NCBI GenBank assembly: GCA_029263095.1 | Contig: JAJCYA010000071.1 | Coordinates: forward strand, 1 to 38,265 | DNA: 38,265 nt | Reading direction: 5' to 3' | From: Acidimicrobiia bacterium | Lineage (GTDB): Bacteria > Actinomycetota > Acidimicrobiia > Spongiisociales > UBA11373 | Shown here: positions 22,867 to 34,180 of the stretch, piece after piece | How the letters are laid out: each line of letters starts with the position of its first letter | Position numbering within the stretch: the first letter of the stretch is position 1 | Notes under the pieces: generated by a model | The model's database searches: none | What the model was told of the DNA's origin: nothing | The model's input: only the letters and a program-made list of their open reading frames with translations | Made by a program: the position numbers and the translations under genes

Positions 22867-23457
22867 ATGCTCGATGTAAGAGCCCGAAAACGGGTCTCCA
22901 AGCTTGCCGATCCGGTTGCGAGATTCGTGGCCAGGATCGGCCTCGGACCAACGGCGATCACTCTCGTCGGTTTTGTCCTGTCGGTGAGTGGCGCCGTGTT
23001 CATTGGCTTTGGCTACCTGACGCTCGGCGCCGGGATCCTTGGCTTTGGGGCGCTCCTCGACATTCTGGACGGTGTGCTGGCGCGTCTCACCGGCACCGAG
23101 ACTCAGCGGGGGGCGTTGCTTGACACCTTTACCGATCGGTTGGGGGAAGTCGCAGCCTGGACTGGTCTGGCCTACTACTTGGGTGGGGAGGCCGAGGCGA
23201 CACTCGTCACGTTGTCGCTGATCGCGGTGTGCGGATCGCTCCTGGTCCCCTTCCTGCGCGCCAAGGCCGAGGAATTGGGTGTCGATGGCAAAGGCGGTCT
23301 GATGGGGCGGGCCGAGCGACTCCTGGTCTTTTGCGTAGGTGTAGGGCTCGAGGAGTTTGGCCTTCACACACTCGAACCTGCGATCTGGGTCTTTGCCGCT
23401 CTCGTCTGGTTTACGGTCCTACAACGATTCGTCCGGACCTGGAAACAACTCGGCTGA
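22867..23457 (+). CDS. pgsA: CDP-alcohol phosphatidyltransferase, probable phosphatidylinositol phosphate synthase
   Basis: A 196-residue membrane enzyme with the CDP-alcohol phosphatidyltransferase signature: D65, D68-G, A-R73, G82, D86 and D90 in the order DGx2ARx8Gx3Dx3D, which binds the metals and the CDP-lipid. Five to six membrane helices surround it. As the next two genes encode a PatA-like acyltransferase and a PimA-like mannosyltransferase, it most likely makes phosphatidylinositol phosphate from CDP-diacylglycerol and inositol phosphate, the first step toward phosphatidylinositol mannosides. Phosphatidylglycerol-phosphate synthase is an alternative by sequence alone. Start ATG at 22867, which gives the family-typical N-terminus; a TAGCTT at 22844 may be the -10. 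Confidence 0.88.
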   Translation: MLDVRARKRVSKLADPVARFVARIGLGPTAITLVGFVLSVSGAVFIGFGYLTLGAGILGFGALLDILDGVLARLTGTETQRGALLDTFTDRLGEVAAWTGLAYYLGGEAEATLVTLSLIAVCGSLLVPFLRAKAEELGVDGKGGLMGRAERLLVFCVGVGLEEFGLHTLEPAIWVFAALVWFTVLQRFVRTWKQLG

Positions 23458-23503
23458 TGCCGCAGTCGGCGACACTGACGATTCTGCGAGCAAACCACCG
23501 GTT

Positions 23504-24436
23504 GTGTCCGGCGACGACACTCGACGAAGACTCGCCGAGCTGCTGGTTGGTGCACCGGTGAAGGGCATCGTCGGCTACCTCGGCTACCGGTTCTTCTCAG
23601 GATTGTTCGGGCTGCTTCCTCAACCAGTGATGCGAAGGATCGGCTACGGGCTCGGATGGGCGACGTCATTCGTGGCACGCAACCGCTTCGCCATGACGGT
23701 TCGGCACCAGCAGCGTGTCCAGGGGAGCGGGGTAGACGCCAAGCTTGCGGCTCGCCGCGCCTTCGGGTTCTATGGTCGTTATTGGGCGGAGACCTTCTGG
23801 GTCAGGCCCCGACGACGCGATGCGATCCTGCGCCGTACCAGCATCCGAGGTATTGAGCACTTGCATGAGGCGGTTGAGAGCGGCCGCGGCGTCATTCTGG
23901 CCCTACCCCATGTGGGGAACTGGGAAGCTGCGGGTCTGCGAGCCACCGCCGAGGGCGCTCGTGTCCTCGCGGTCGCCGAAGAGCTCGGCAACGAGAGAAT
24001 CGTCCAGTGGTTCATTGATCAGCGCAACATGATGGAAATCGACATAGTGATTGCTCGCCGCGGGTCGCGGGTGACCCGACAGCTACTGGCGCGCTTGAAC
24101 GAGGGGGGTGTCATTGCACTGTTGTGCGATCGGGACATAAAGGGCGGGGGAGTGGAAGTCGAGTTCTTTGGCGAACGGACCACTCTTCCGGCGGGTCCTG
24201 CGGCTCTTGCCGATCGCACGGGGGCGGTCTTGCTGCCGGTCGGAACCCACTTCGGCGCGGGTTCTCGATACGACTTCGAGGTCACGCCGCCACTCGAGGT
24301 GGTTCCGGGCGACGACGCCGGAGATAGAGTTCAGGCGACCACCCAGGTTCTCGCCGGCGTGCTCGAAGGAATAATCCGCCGCCACCCTGAGCAGTGGCAT
24401 CTCGTAGGTCCCAACTGGCCGAGTGATCGACTATGA
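23504..24436 (+). CDS. phosphatidylinositol mannoside acyltransferase (LpxL/HtrB fold)
   Basis: A 310-residue member of the LpxL/HtrB acyltransferase family. The catalytic H-x4-E motif is in LPHVGNWE (about residue 135-142), followed by the conserved ALLCDRDIKGGGVEVEFFG block and the GP-N-WP ending. In actinobacteria this family (PatA) acylates the mannose of phosphatidylinositol mannosides at the membrane. A hydrophobic segment near residues 20-45 anchors the protein. The start is uncertain: GTG at 23504 is chosen because it follows pgsA closely, but a GTG at about 23559 is also possible. The stop overlaps the pimA start by four bases. Confidence 0.85.
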   Translation: MSGDDTRRRLAELLVGAPVKGIVGYLGYRFFSGLFGLLPQPVMRRIGYGLGWATSFVARNRFAMTVRHQQRVQGSGVDAKLAARRAFGFYGRYWAETFWVRPRRRDAILRRTSIRGIEHLHEAVESGRGVILALPHVGNWEAAGLRATAEGARVLAVAEELGNERIVQWFIDQRNMMEIDIVIARRGSRVTRQLLARLNEGGVIALLCDRDIKGGGVEVEFFGERTTLPAGPAALADRTGAVLLPVGTHFGAGSRYDFEVTPPLEVVPGDDAGDRVQATTQVLAGVLEGIIRRHPEQWHLVGPNWPSDRL

Positions 24437-25473
24437 AGGTCGCCGTCGTCTGCCCGTATGCCTTTGATGCCCACGGCGGCGTACAAGATCAGGTGGCTCG
24501 GATCGTCGGGTGGCTGCGCGACTCCGGTCACGATGCCTGGGCCGTCGCTCCCGGCACAGGGGGACCTCAAGGTACGAGACATGTCGGAGGGTTTGTCTCG
24601 GTGCGCGCCAACCGATCTCGAGCCCCGATTGCTCTCAATCCCGTAGTCATCAGGAGGGTCGCTGCCGCCGTTGATGATGCCGACGTCGTTCACATCCATG
24701 AACCGTTCATGCCGTTCGTGTCTCTAGGCGCGGTGCTTGCTCGCACTCCTCCGAAGGTCGGCACATTTCACGCCGCCCCCGGCAGGACGGCGCGGGGATT
24801 CTATCGGAGTGCTTCCTGGCTGCTGCGAAGGGTGGCGCGTCGCCTGGCGACGACCACTGCAGTAAGCGAGGTCGCAGTAGACGCACTTGGTTCGGTGGCG
24901 GAGCCCGTCATCGTGCCGAACGGGATCGACTTGGCTTCATACTCGAGTGACGTCGAGCGGGCATCGGGACGGGTGCTGTTCCTGGGGCGCGACGATCCAC
25001 GCAAGGGATTGGACGTGATCCTCGATGCCTGGCCGTTGATCCGCCGGCATTCTCCCCAAGCCAGATTGCGCGTGGTGGGGGTGGACCGATCCGACGATGT
25101 CGATGGCGTCGACTACTTGGGGCGGGTTTCGGAGGAGGACAAACGCGCCGAGCTCGGCCGGGCCGAGGTGTTGGTGACCCCCAACCGGGGTGGAGAGAGT
25201 TTTGGCATCGTGGTACTCGAAGGTCTCGCCTCGGGGTGTGCCGTGGTGGCGAGCGATCTTGCGGCCTTTCGATCAGTCGCCGGAGATGCTGCTGCCTACT
25301 TCGACGTCGGAGATTCGGACGCACTGGCATTGCTGGTCTCAGAGATCCTGGGATCGACCGATCGCCTCGCAGCGATGGCGGCCGATGGTGTCGAGCGTTC
25401 TCGACGCTTCGGCCGAGAAGAGGTCCTTGGCGGGTACTTGGCTGCGTACGAGTCGGCGTACTCGAGGGCCTGA
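24433..25473 (+). CDS. pimA: phosphatidylinositol alpha-mannosyltransferase-like GT4 enzyme
   Basis: A 346-residue GT-B fold glycosyltransferase of family GT4. The N-terminal domain begins [18 protein letters not shown], with the glycine-rich acceptor loop; the C-terminal domain carries [14 protein letters not shown], the E-x7-E donor-binding motif. By family and position after pgsA and the PatA-like gene it should transfer mannose from GDP-mannose to phosphatidylinositol on the cytoplasmic side of the membrane. A role with another lipid or sugar donor is possible. Its start overlaps the acyltransferase stop by four bases, so the two are translationally coupled. Confidence 0.88.
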   Translation: MKVAVVCPYAFDAHGGVQDQVARIVGWLRDSGHDAWAVAPGTGGPQGTRHVGGFVSVRANRSRAPIALNPVVIRRVAAAVDDADVVHIHEPFMPFVSLGAVLARTPPKVGTFHAAPGRTARGFYRSASWLLRRVARRLATTTAVSEVAVDALGSVAEPVIVPNGIDLASYSSDVERASGRVLFLGRDDPRKGLDVILDAWPLIRRHSPQARLRVVGVDRSDDVDGVDYLGRVSEEDKRAELGRAEVLVTPNRGGESFGIVVLEGLASGCAVVASDLAAFRSVAGDAAAYFDVGDSDALALLVSEILGSTDRLAAMAADGVERSRRFGREEVLGGYLAAYESAYSRA

Positions 25474-25489
25474 CAAACATCTCACCCAG

Positions 25490-25495
25490 TACAAT
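25490..25495 (+). promoter_or_regulatory. candidate pdxS -10 element
   Basis: TACAAT lies 25 bases before the pdxS start and would place transcription just before the GAAGGAG ribosome-binding site. A CTGACA at 25470 is TTGACA-like but the 14-base spacing is short. The gap between pimA and pdxS is 47 bases, so a new promoter here is plausible. Confidence 0.4.
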
Positions 25496-25520
25496 CGGGT
25501 CACTGTACGAAGGAGTCGAA

Positions 25521-26402
25521 GTGGATCAGGGCACCGTTCGCGTTAAGCGCGGCCTCGCCGAAATGCTCAAGGGTGGCGTGATCATGGATGTCACGAACGC
25601 AGAGCAGGCGAGGATCGCAGAGGAGGCAGGTGCGGTTTCCGTGATGGCTCTCGAGCGAGTCCCCGCCGACATCAGGCGCGATGGTGGGGTAGCTCGGATG
25701 GCCGACCCCACGAGGGTGGAGGAGATCGTGGCTGCGGTTTCTATTCCGGTGATGGCCAAGGCCAGGATCGGCCACTTCGTGGAGGCCCAGGTGTTGGAGA
25801 CACTCGGTGTCGATTACATCGACGAGTCCGAAGTGCTCACTCCGGCAGACGAGGCGTATCACATCGACAAGTGGCAGTTCACGGTCCCATTCGTCTGCGG
25901 GGCTCGAAACCTTGGGGAGGCACTTCGCCGCATTGGAGAAGGGGCCGCGATGATCAGGACCAAGGGTGAGCCTGGGACGGGCAACGTCGTCGAGGCGGTA
26001 CGACACATGCGGACGATGAATGATGGCATCAGGCGACTCCAGAACCTCGACGAGGCTCAGCTCATGTCCGAGACCCGTGATTTGGGCGCTCCGCACGCCC
26101 TGATCAGAGAGGTTGCCGAGACGGGGGCACTACCCGTCGTGAATTTCGCAGCCGGCGGAATCGCCACTCCGTCGGATGCTGCCCTCATGATGCAACTCGG
26201 TTGCGATGGTGTCTTCGTGGGTTCAGGTGTCTTCAAATCGGGTGACCCGGCGCAGCGGGCGCGGGCAATTGTCGAGGCGGTCACCTATTTTGAGGACCCG
26301 CAGATCGTCGCCAAGGTGTCGCGCGGCCTCGGAGAGGCGATGGTCGGCATCGAGATCGACAAGCTCCCCGACGAAGAGCGGATGCAAGAACGGGGTTGGT
26401 GA
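25521..26402 (+). CDS. pdxS: pyridoxal 5'-phosphate synthase, synthase subunit
   Basis: A 293-residue beta/alpha barrel enzyme that builds pyridoxal 5'-phosphate from ribose 5-phosphate, glyceraldehyde 3-phosphate and ammonia supplied by PdxT. The two catalytic lysines are at K80 (VMAKARIGH) and K148 ([10 protein letters not shown]), and D23 (IMDVTN) is also conserved, matching K81/K149/D24 of the family. Start GTG at 25521, with AAGGAG 6 bases upstream; open frame further upstream is within pimA in another frame. The final glycine-tryptophan is followed by a stop that overlaps pdxT. Confidence 0.96.
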   Translation: MDQGTVRVKRGLAEMLKGGVIMDVTNAEQARIAEEAGAVSVMALERVPADIRRDGGVARMADPTRVEEIVAAVSIPVMAKARIGHFVEAQVLETLGVDYIDESEVLTPADEAYHIDKWQFTVPFVCGARNLGEALRRIGEGAAMIRTKGEPGTGNVVEAVRHMRTMNDGIRRLQNLDEAQLMSETRDLGAPHALIREVAETGALPVVNFAAGGIATPSDAALMMQLGCDGVFVGSGVFKSGDPAQRARAIVEAVTYFEDPQIVAKVSRGLGEAMVGIEIDKLPDEERMQERGW

Positions 26403-26980
26403 CGTTTGTGAGCGTCGGGGTGCTCGCTCTTCAGGGAGATTTCCGCGAGCACGCTGCGGCCCTGGAACGGCTCGGAGCCGAGACGACGCTCGTGCGTACC
26501 GTTGCCGACTTGATGTCGATCGACGCTCTCGTAATCCCAGGTGGCGAGTCGACCACGATCGGCAAGCTGGCGGATTGGAACGGCTTGGTTGGACCACTGC
26601 GGCAACGCATAGGTGAGGGGCTCCCGACCATGGGAACCTGCGCCGGGATGATCTTTCTCGCCGGAGCGACCGCTGAACGATCCGACCAAGTACAGCTCGG
26701 CGTGCTCGATGTGGTAGTCCGCCGCAACGCCTTTGGGCGCCAAGTGGACTCCTTTGAGGCGGAGATCTCGGTCGACGGGCTAAGTGACCCGGTCCACGGG
26801 GTGTTTATCAGGGCTCCCTGGATTGAGAAGATCGGAGATGGGGTCGATGTTCTCGCCGAAGTGGAGGGGCATCCGGTTCTGGTGCGTCAGGGTTCGATCA
26901 TCGCCACGAGTTTCCATCCCGAGCTGACCGGGGACGCCCGACTCCATACACTGTTGCTCGACATGGTTCGGGAGGGTTGA
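26399..26980 (+). CDS. pdxT: pyridoxal 5'-phosphate synthase, glutaminase subunit
   Basis: A 193-residue class I glutaminase that releases ammonia from glutamine for PdxS. The [12 protein letters not shown] start, PGGEST loop, nucleophile cysteine in GTCAGM and histidine in the SFHPEL block of the triad are all present. The GTG at 26399 overlaps the pdxS stop by four bases; a second GTG at 26408 gives the more usual length before GVLALQG and is an equally good candidate. Together with PdxS it forms the ribose-5-phosphate-dependent vitamin B6 route. Confidence 0.94.
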   Translation: MTFVSVGVLALQGDFREHAAALERLGAETTLVRTVADLMSIDALVIPGGESTTIGKLADWNGLVGPLRQRIGEGLPTMGTCAGMIFLAGATAERSDQVQLGVLDVVVRRNAFGRQVDSFEAEISVDGLSDPVHGVFIRAPWIEKIGDGVDVLAEVEGHPVLVRQGSIIATSFHPELTGDARLHTLLLDMVREG

Positions 26981-27720
26981 TGTCCGGTCATTCGAAATGG
27001 TCGACGATCAAGCACAAGAAGGCTGCCAAGGACGAGAAGCGTGGAAAAGCCTTCGCCAAACTGGCGCGAGGTATTGAGGTCGCTGCTCGTGACGGTGGTG
27101 GCGACCCCGAGATGAACGCGGCCCTGGCGTTGGCAGTCCAGAAGGCTAAAGACGCTTCCATGCCCAATGACAACATCGAGCGGGCCATCAAGCGTGGCAC
27201 GGGGGATATAGAGGGCGCCGACTACCAGGAGATTTGGTATGAGGGCTACGCGCCAGGTGGGGTGGCGCTCTACGTCCAGATTCTGACCGACAATCGGAAT
27301 CGGGCAGCTTCGGACGTGAGGACCGCATTCTCTCGAAATGGCGGGAGTCTGGGAGAACCCGGCTCGGTCGCATACTTGTTCGAGCAGAAGGGTTACATCA
27401 TTGCCGCTGGCGATGAGGAGGAGTTGATGCTGACGGCACTCGAGGCGGGAGCAGAGGACATCCGGCCATCGGGGGAGATATTCGAGATCGTCTGCGCGAC
27501 GGCCGATTTTGCGATGGTGCGTGAGGCGCTCACCGCAGCCAACATCGAGATGGACACCGCCGAGGTCACGCAGTTGCCGTCCACGGCGGTCACGCTCGAG
27601 GAGGACGTTGCCCGTCGTGTGCTGCGACTGGTCGATGCACTCGAGGACCTCGATGACGTGCAGAACGTTTACGGCAACTTCGACGTGAGCGATGAGGTGC
27701 TGGAAGCCGTGGCCGGGTAG
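26980..27720 (+). CDS. yebC: YebC/PmpR family protein
   Basis: A 246-residue protein of the YebC family. It begins with the hallmark SGHSKWSTIKHKKAAKDEKRGK and carries the conserved NDNIERAIKRGTG and EGYAPGG blocks, with the acidic third domain at the end. Members act as transcription factors (PmpR type) or assist ribosomes on difficult sequences; which applies here cannot be told. The ATG at 26980 overlaps the pdxT stop by one base, with GGAGGG upstream. It sits just before ruvC, as in many bacteria. Confidence 0.95.
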   Translation: MSGHSKWSTIKHKKAAKDEKRGKAFAKLARGIEVAARDGGGDPEMNAALALAVQKAKDASMPNDNIERAIKRGTGDIEGADYQEIWYEGYAPGGVALYVQILTDNRNRAASDVRTAFSRNGGSLGEPGSVAYLFEQKGYIIAAGDEEELMLTALEAGAEDIRPSGEIFEIVCATADFAMVREALTAANIEMDTAEVTQLPSTAVTLEEDVARRVLRLVDALEDLDDVQNVYGNFDVSDEVLEAVAG

Positions 27721-27843
27721 CCCTCGACCAACCGTCGTGCTTGGCGGCGTCTCGCTTGCGGGTGGCCGGAGGCCCTCGACGAGCGCTCCCCTGAAACCAA
27801 TGGACGCATTGTGTCCCGTTCCGGCATTATCCTGATCGAACAC

Positions 27844-28344
27844 ATGTTTGTTCTCGGCATCGACCCTGGGTTGTCAGTCACCGGGTACGGAGTCATTGAG
27901 GTTGCGGGCGCGTCGCTGCGGGCAGTGACGGCCGGTGTCGTTCGCACCAGCCCACAAGACCCGCTCCCACACCGACTTTGCGAGCTGGCCGATGATCTTG
28001 AGGCGGTGATCGCGGAATTCGCGCCGGTCGAAGCGGCGATCGAGGAGGTGTTTGTGAACCGCAACCTCCAGACGGCGACCTCGGTGGGTCGGGCCTCGGG
28101 CGTAGCGATCCTTGCGGTGGCCCGAGCCGGGATTCCGCTGGCGGAGTACACACCGTCGGCGGTGAAGCTGGCAATCAGCGGGAACGGAGACGCCGACAAG
28201 CGACAGGTTCAGAAGATGGTGGCCCGTCGGCTCGGTCTCGACGGACCTACCAGTCCTGCAGACGCTTCGGATGCTCTGGCTATCGCCATTTGTCATGTTC
28301 AATCGTCACGCCTGGCGCGGCTCACAGCGGGAGATCGCACATGA
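27844..28344 (+). CDS. ruvC: crossover junction endodeoxyribonuclease RuvC
   Basis: A 166-residue Holliday-junction resolvase. The first catalytic acid is D7 (LGIDPGLS), followed by glutamates in AAIEEVFVNRN (about 67-68) and the aspartates of the C-terminal DASDALAIAICH helix. It cuts four-way junctions held by RuvA and RuvB. The ATG at 27844 fits the family; TATCCT at 27828-27833 may be its -10, giving a nearly leaderless mRNA. Its stop overlaps the ruvA start by four bases. The 123 bases before it hold no other feature. Confidence 0.95.
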   Translation: MFVLGIDPGLSVTGYGVIEVAGASLRAVTAGVVRTSPQDPLPHRLCELADDLEAVIAEFAPVEAAIEEVFVNRNLQTATSVGRASGVAILAVARAGIPLAEYTPSAVKLAISGNGDADKRQVQKMVARRLGLDGPTSPADASDALAIAICHVQSSRLARLTAGDRT

Positions 28345-28913
28345 TCGGTCGGGTGCAAGGGACGCTCGTCGATCGTTCGGCCGCCGGAGTTCTCGTGGAC
28401 ATCGGAGGAGTCGGGTACGAGCTGGTGATGTCGGCACGGGACTTGGGTGCGTTGCCTTCGGTTGGAGAAGAGGTGGTCATCCACACTCACCTCCACGTTC
28501 GCGAAGACCAGATGGCGCTCTTTGGGTTCGCCAGTGCCTCGGCTCGCGACCTCTTCAGAGTGCTGTTGGGAGCGAGTGGTATTGGACCGAAGATCGCGCT
28601 GGCGATGCTGGCGACACTGGGACCCGATGACTTGCGGGCTGCCGTTCTCACAGACGATGTCACCGCCCTTTCTGCCGTCCCCGGAATCGGTACGCGGACA
28701 GCCCAGAAGCTCGTCCTCGATCTGAGGGCCAGGCTCGACTTGCCCGAGGGCGAGCTACCCGGATCAGATTCCAGCCTCTCCTCGGTTCGGGATGCTCTCG
28801 AGGGACTGGGGTACGCCTCGGCGGAGATTCGAGATGCGATCACAGGGCTTGACTCCGCCGAGCCTTTGGAGGACCTCCTCCGAGCTGCGCTACAACGATT
28901 GGGCCGATCGTGA
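28341..28913 (+). CDS. ruvA: Holliday junction branch migration protein RuvA
   Basis: A 190-residue protein that binds four-way DNA junctions as a tetramer and loads RuvB. It starts [11 protein letters not shown], with an OB-fold (1-65), two helix-hairpin-helix motifs ([11 protein letters not shown] and [12 protein letters not shown]), and a C-terminal RuvB-contacting domain after a flexible linker (about 140-190). The ATG overlaps the ruvC stop and the stop overlaps the ruvB start, each by four bases, so the three proteins are made together. Confidence 0.95.
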   Translation: MIGRVQGTLVDRSAAGVLVDIGGVGYELVMSARDLGALPSVGEEVVIHTHLHVREDQMALFGFASASARDLFRVLLGASGIGPKIALAMLATLGPDDLRAAVLTDDVTALSAVPGIGTRTAQKLVLDLRARLDLPEGELPGSDSSLSSVRDALEGLGYASAEIRDAITGLDSAEPLEDLLRAALQRLGRS

Positions 28914-29938
28914 GGGAAGAAGGACTGCTCACCGGTGAGCCCACTCCCGAGGAAGAGGACGCCTTCGAGGCGGGCCTCCGGCCTCAGGCCCTCGGCGAGT
29001 TCGTCGGGCAGGGTGAGTTGAAGGAGCGGCTCTCGATTCTCGTTGAGGCGGCCCGGGGTAGGGGTGAGCCGGTCGATCATGTGTTGTTCAGCGGTCCTCC
29101 CGGTCTCGGCAAGACCACGCTCGCCGCGATCCTCGCCCACGAGATGGGAGCTCAATTGCGGGCCACGTCAGGTCCGGCGCTGGAGAGGGCGGGCGACCTG
29201 GCGGCGATACTCAGCAACGTCGAGGCCGGCGACGTGATGTTTATCGATGAGATCCACCGTTTGCCGCGGGCGGTGGAGGAGATCCTCTACACGGCCATGG
29301 AAGATTTTCAGCTGGACATCGTGGTTGGCAAAGGGGCAGGAGCGAGTTCGATTCGTCTCGATCTGCCACCGTTTTCGCTCGTCGGCGCCACGACCAGGGT
29401 GGGGAGGGTCTCGCCCCCTTTGCGGGATCGATTCGGCTATGTCGCACGCATCGACTTCTACCGTCCGGAGGAGCTCGACGAGATCGTGCGACGTTCGGCA
29501 GGACTGATCACCGTAGAGATCGAGGCAGACGGAGCCGCCATCATTGCCGAGCGGAGCCGTGGCACCCCCAGAATCGCCAATCGTCTGCTGCGAAGGGTTC
29601 GCGATTATGCCGACGTTCGCAAGGATGGTGTTGTTGATCGACGTACGGCCGAGCAGGCGTTGCAGGTGTTCGAGGTAGACGAGGCGGGCCTGGATCGGGT
29701 CGATAGAGCGATTCTGGAGGCTGTGGTTCACAAGTTCGCCGGTGGCCCCGTCGGGCTTTCGACTCTCGCGATCGCGGTCTCCGAGGAACAGCAGACCGTT
29801 GAGGACGCCTACGAGCCCTTCTTGATCCAGACAGGGTTCTTGCAGCGTACGCCGCGAGGGAGAGTTGCGACCGCGCTCGCTTATCGCCATCTCGGGCTCG
29901 AGGTTCCCGAGATCATCATGCAAGGAAGATTGCTGTAG
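28910..29938 (+). CDS. ruvB: Holliday junction branch migration ATPase RuvB
   Basis: A 342-residue AAA+ motor that drives branch migration. Walker A is GPPGLGKT, Walker B is MFIDEIHRL, sensor 1 is in LVGATTR and the arginine finger region in PLRDRFGY; a winged-helix domain ends the protein (the PRGRVAT segment). The GTG start overlaps ruvA by four bases. The last residues run to within 31 bases of queA. Confidence 0.96.
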   Translation: MREEGLLTGEPTPEEEDAFEAGLRPQALGEFVGQGELKERLSILVEAARGRGEPVDHVLFSGPPGLGKTTLAAILAHEMGAQLRATSGPALERAGDLAAILSNVEAGDVMFIDEIHRLPRAVEEILYTAMEDFQLDIVVGKGAGASSIRLDLPPFSLVGATTRVGRVSPPLRDRFGYVARIDFYRPEELDEIVRRSAGLITVEIEADGAAIIAERSRGTPRIANRLLRRVRDYADVRKDGVVDRRTAEQALQVFEVDEAGLDRVDRAILEAVVHKFAGGPVGLSTLAIAVSEEQQTVEDAYEPFLIQTGFLQRTPRGRVATALAYRHLGLEVPEIIMQGRLL

Positions 29939-29969
29939 AAGTCGGAGGGCTCCAGACTCCAGACCGGAA

Positions 29970-32083
<2,114 letters not shown>

Positions 32084-32163
32084 CGGCTACCATGGCCCGG
32101 TCCCGGTCCTAGGGTGGCCGGGGTCTTTCGCGCATCAGCGATTGCGCGGCTTTCGGAGGACCG

Positions 32164-32496
32164 ATGCTCAGCCTTCTTCAATCCATACCGCAATACCAAC
32201 TGCTCGCTCAAGCCGAGACGGAGTCCACCACCGGTTCCGCCTGGCAGGTCTTGCTGGTCTATGCCGTCATTATCGGCGGGCTCTTCTACTTTCTGATGAT
32301 CCGCCCCCAGCGCACTCGCATGCGCCGCCACCAAGAGCTGGTCGGAGCTCTATCGCTCGGTGATGAGGTCACCACCATCGGCGGCATCTACGGGACGATC
32401 GAGCACCTGGACGATGAGTCGGCTGTGCTCCAGATCGAGGGAGGCGGCCGTATTCGGGTTGCCAGACGCGCCTTGGCCGGGAAGGTCGTCGGGTAG
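32164..32496 (+). CDS. yajC: preprotein translocase subunit YajC
   Basis: A 110-residue membrane protein with one helix (about residues 28-46) followed by the family block FYFLMIRPQRTRMRRHQEL and a small soluble domain with LGDEVTTIGGIYGTI. YajC joins SecD and SecF in the auxiliary complex of the Sec translocon. The ATG has GGAGGA 5 bases upstream. The gap from tgt (80 bases) contains TACCAT at 32088-32093, a possible -10 for the yajC-secD-secF unit. Confidence 0.93.
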   Translation: MLSLLQSIPQYQLLAQAETESTTGSAWQVLLVYAVIIGGLFYFLMIRPQRTRMRRHQELVGALSLGDEVTTIGGIYGTIEHLDDESAVLQIEGGGRIRVARRALAGKVVG

Positions 32497-32503
32497 GAAT
32501 CTC

Positions 32504-34180
32504 ATGTCGCGTCGGTCCGCGCTCATTTCGCTGCTGCTCACCCTCGCCATTGCTTGGGGTTCGGTAATCGCGACCCAGGCGAGCGGGACGACCCCGCTCC
32601 TGGGACTGGACCTCCAGGGAGGTTTTAGCGTGGTTCTCGAAGCGCCTGAGGACGTGGCTCCTGAAGTGCTCGAGAAGGCCGTCGAGATCATGCGGCGCCG
32701 CATCGAGGCGCTGGGGAACGTCCAGGAGCCGGAGCTGGCGGTGCTCGGCGCCAATCAAATAGAAGTACAACTCCCCGGCGTCACCGATCGCGACCGTGCG
32801 CTGGCCGCGGTGGGACGAACCGGCCAGCTCGAGTTCCGACCGGTACTAGCGGTTGGACCGATCGCCGGGTTGAGTCCGGTCTTTACCAATCTGGATGGCT
32901 TGGGGCTCGAACCCGATCCGGCCACCGGCGACGGCGACACGCCGATCATCGACTTCTCGACCACGACGGTGGCCGGCGCAACAGGGGAAACGACCACCAC
33001 GACGGTTGGGGATACCACTACCACCACGGTCTTCGATCCGAAGGCGGGCGTTGTCCTTCCCGAGGGCCTGACCTGGTGTGATGAGGACGACTCTCCAGGC
33101 TGTGTCAATGTTGAGACCGGCCTCAGTGTCAATCCTGAGCCATCCCAGGAAGCGTTCCTCGCGACCGACTTCGTGACCGGCGGCGGAATCATGTATCACC
33201 TCGGTCCGGCCGAGGTCATCGGCTCCGACCTCGATGGTGCCAGCGCGCAGTTCCAGGGATCGGGCGGCGGTGGCCACCTCGGGGGATCCGTCACCGGCGA
33301 ATGGGTTGTCGTGCTCGATTTCAGCGGTGAGGGAGGCGATAAGTTCGCTGAGACGACGAGGTTGCTCGCTTCGTATGCCATCGGCGATGCTCGTCGCCAG
33401 TTCGCGATTGTGCTCGACGGAACGGTTCAGTCTGCGCCGCAGGTGGCGACTACGGTCGATCCTGCCGTCGGAATCACCGGAGGGTCGGCGGTCATCACCT
33501 TGGGCGCTGCCGATGATCAGGAGGCTGAGGCTCAGGAACTGTCGGTGGTCCTTCGCTACGGCTCCCTCCCAATCGCATTCGAGCAAGTCAGCGTGCAGTC
33601 GGTGTCGGCGACCCTTGGATCCGATTCGTTGCGAGCCGGCCTGGTCGCCGGCTTCGGTGGATTGGCATTGGTAGCGATCGCGATGGTTCTCTACTACAGG
33701 GCGTTGGGGCTGGTCAATGTGATTGGTCTGTCCGTCTTCGGGAGCCTTCTGATCGTCGTGTATTCGCTCCTCGGAGCGTGGCAGGGGGCCACGCTCACTT
33801 TGGCGGGTGTCGCGGGTGTGATCGTGTCGGTCGGGATCACCTCGGATTCGTACATCGTGTACTTCGAGCGAATCAAGGAGGAGGTCCACAAGGGCCGCTC
33901 CATGCGATCGGCCATCGATCACGCCTTCCAGCGCTCGATCCGGACGATCCTTACCGCAGACACGGTGTCGTTCTTTGCTGCAGTGCTGCTGTTCTTCCTG
34001 GCCGTTGGTTCGGTGAAGGGCTTTGCTCTTGCTCTGGGGATCGCGACCGTGCTCGATGTCTTGGTAGCGATCTTCTACACCAAGCCAGCTGTTTCGCTTG
34101 TCGCACGGTCCAGGCTCGGTGAAGGCGGGGTCATGAGTATTCGTGGTGCCACCGGTGTTGCCTCGGAGGGATCGGAATGA
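32504..34180 (+). CDS. secD: protein translocase subunit SecD
   Basis: A 558-residue membrane protein that, with SecF, uses the proton gradient to complete protein export. It has an N-terminal helix (about 7-27), the GLDLQGG motif, a large extracytoplasmic domain, and five helices in the last 170 residues with the LRYGSLPI and VSVGITSDSYIVYFERIKEE motifs. An unusual feature is a threonine-rich low-complexity stretch at about residues 150-178 inside the extracytoplasmic domain. The ATG is 7 bases after the yajC stop, with AGGAA before it. Overlaps secF by four bases. Confidence 0.95.
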   Translation: MSRRSALISLLLTLAIAWGSVIATQASGTTPLLGLDLQGGFSVVLEAPEDVAPEVLEKAVEIMRRRIEALGNVQEPELAVLGANQIEVQLPGVTDRDRALAAVGRTGQLEFRPVLAVGPIAGLSPVFTNLDGLGLEPDPATGDGDTPIIDFSTTTVAGATGETTTTTVGDTTTTTVFDPKAGVVLPEGLTWCDEDDSPGCVNVETGLSVNPEPSQEAFLATDFVTGGGIMYHLGPAEVIGSDLDGASAQFQGSGGGGHLGGSVTGEWVVVLDFSGEGGDKFAETTRLLASYAIGDARRQFAIVLDGTVQSAPQVATTVDPAVGITGGSAVITLGAADDQEAEAQELSVVLRYGSLPIAFEQVSVQSVSATLGSDSLRAGLVAGFGGLALVAIAMVLYYRALGLVNVIGLSVFGSLLIVVYSLLGAWQGATLTLAGVAGVIVSVGITSDSYIVYFERIKEEVHKGRSMRSAIDHAFQRSIRTILTADTVSFFAAVLLFFLAVGSVKGFALALGIATVLDVLVAIFYTKPAVSLVARSRLGEGGVMSIRGATGVASEGSE

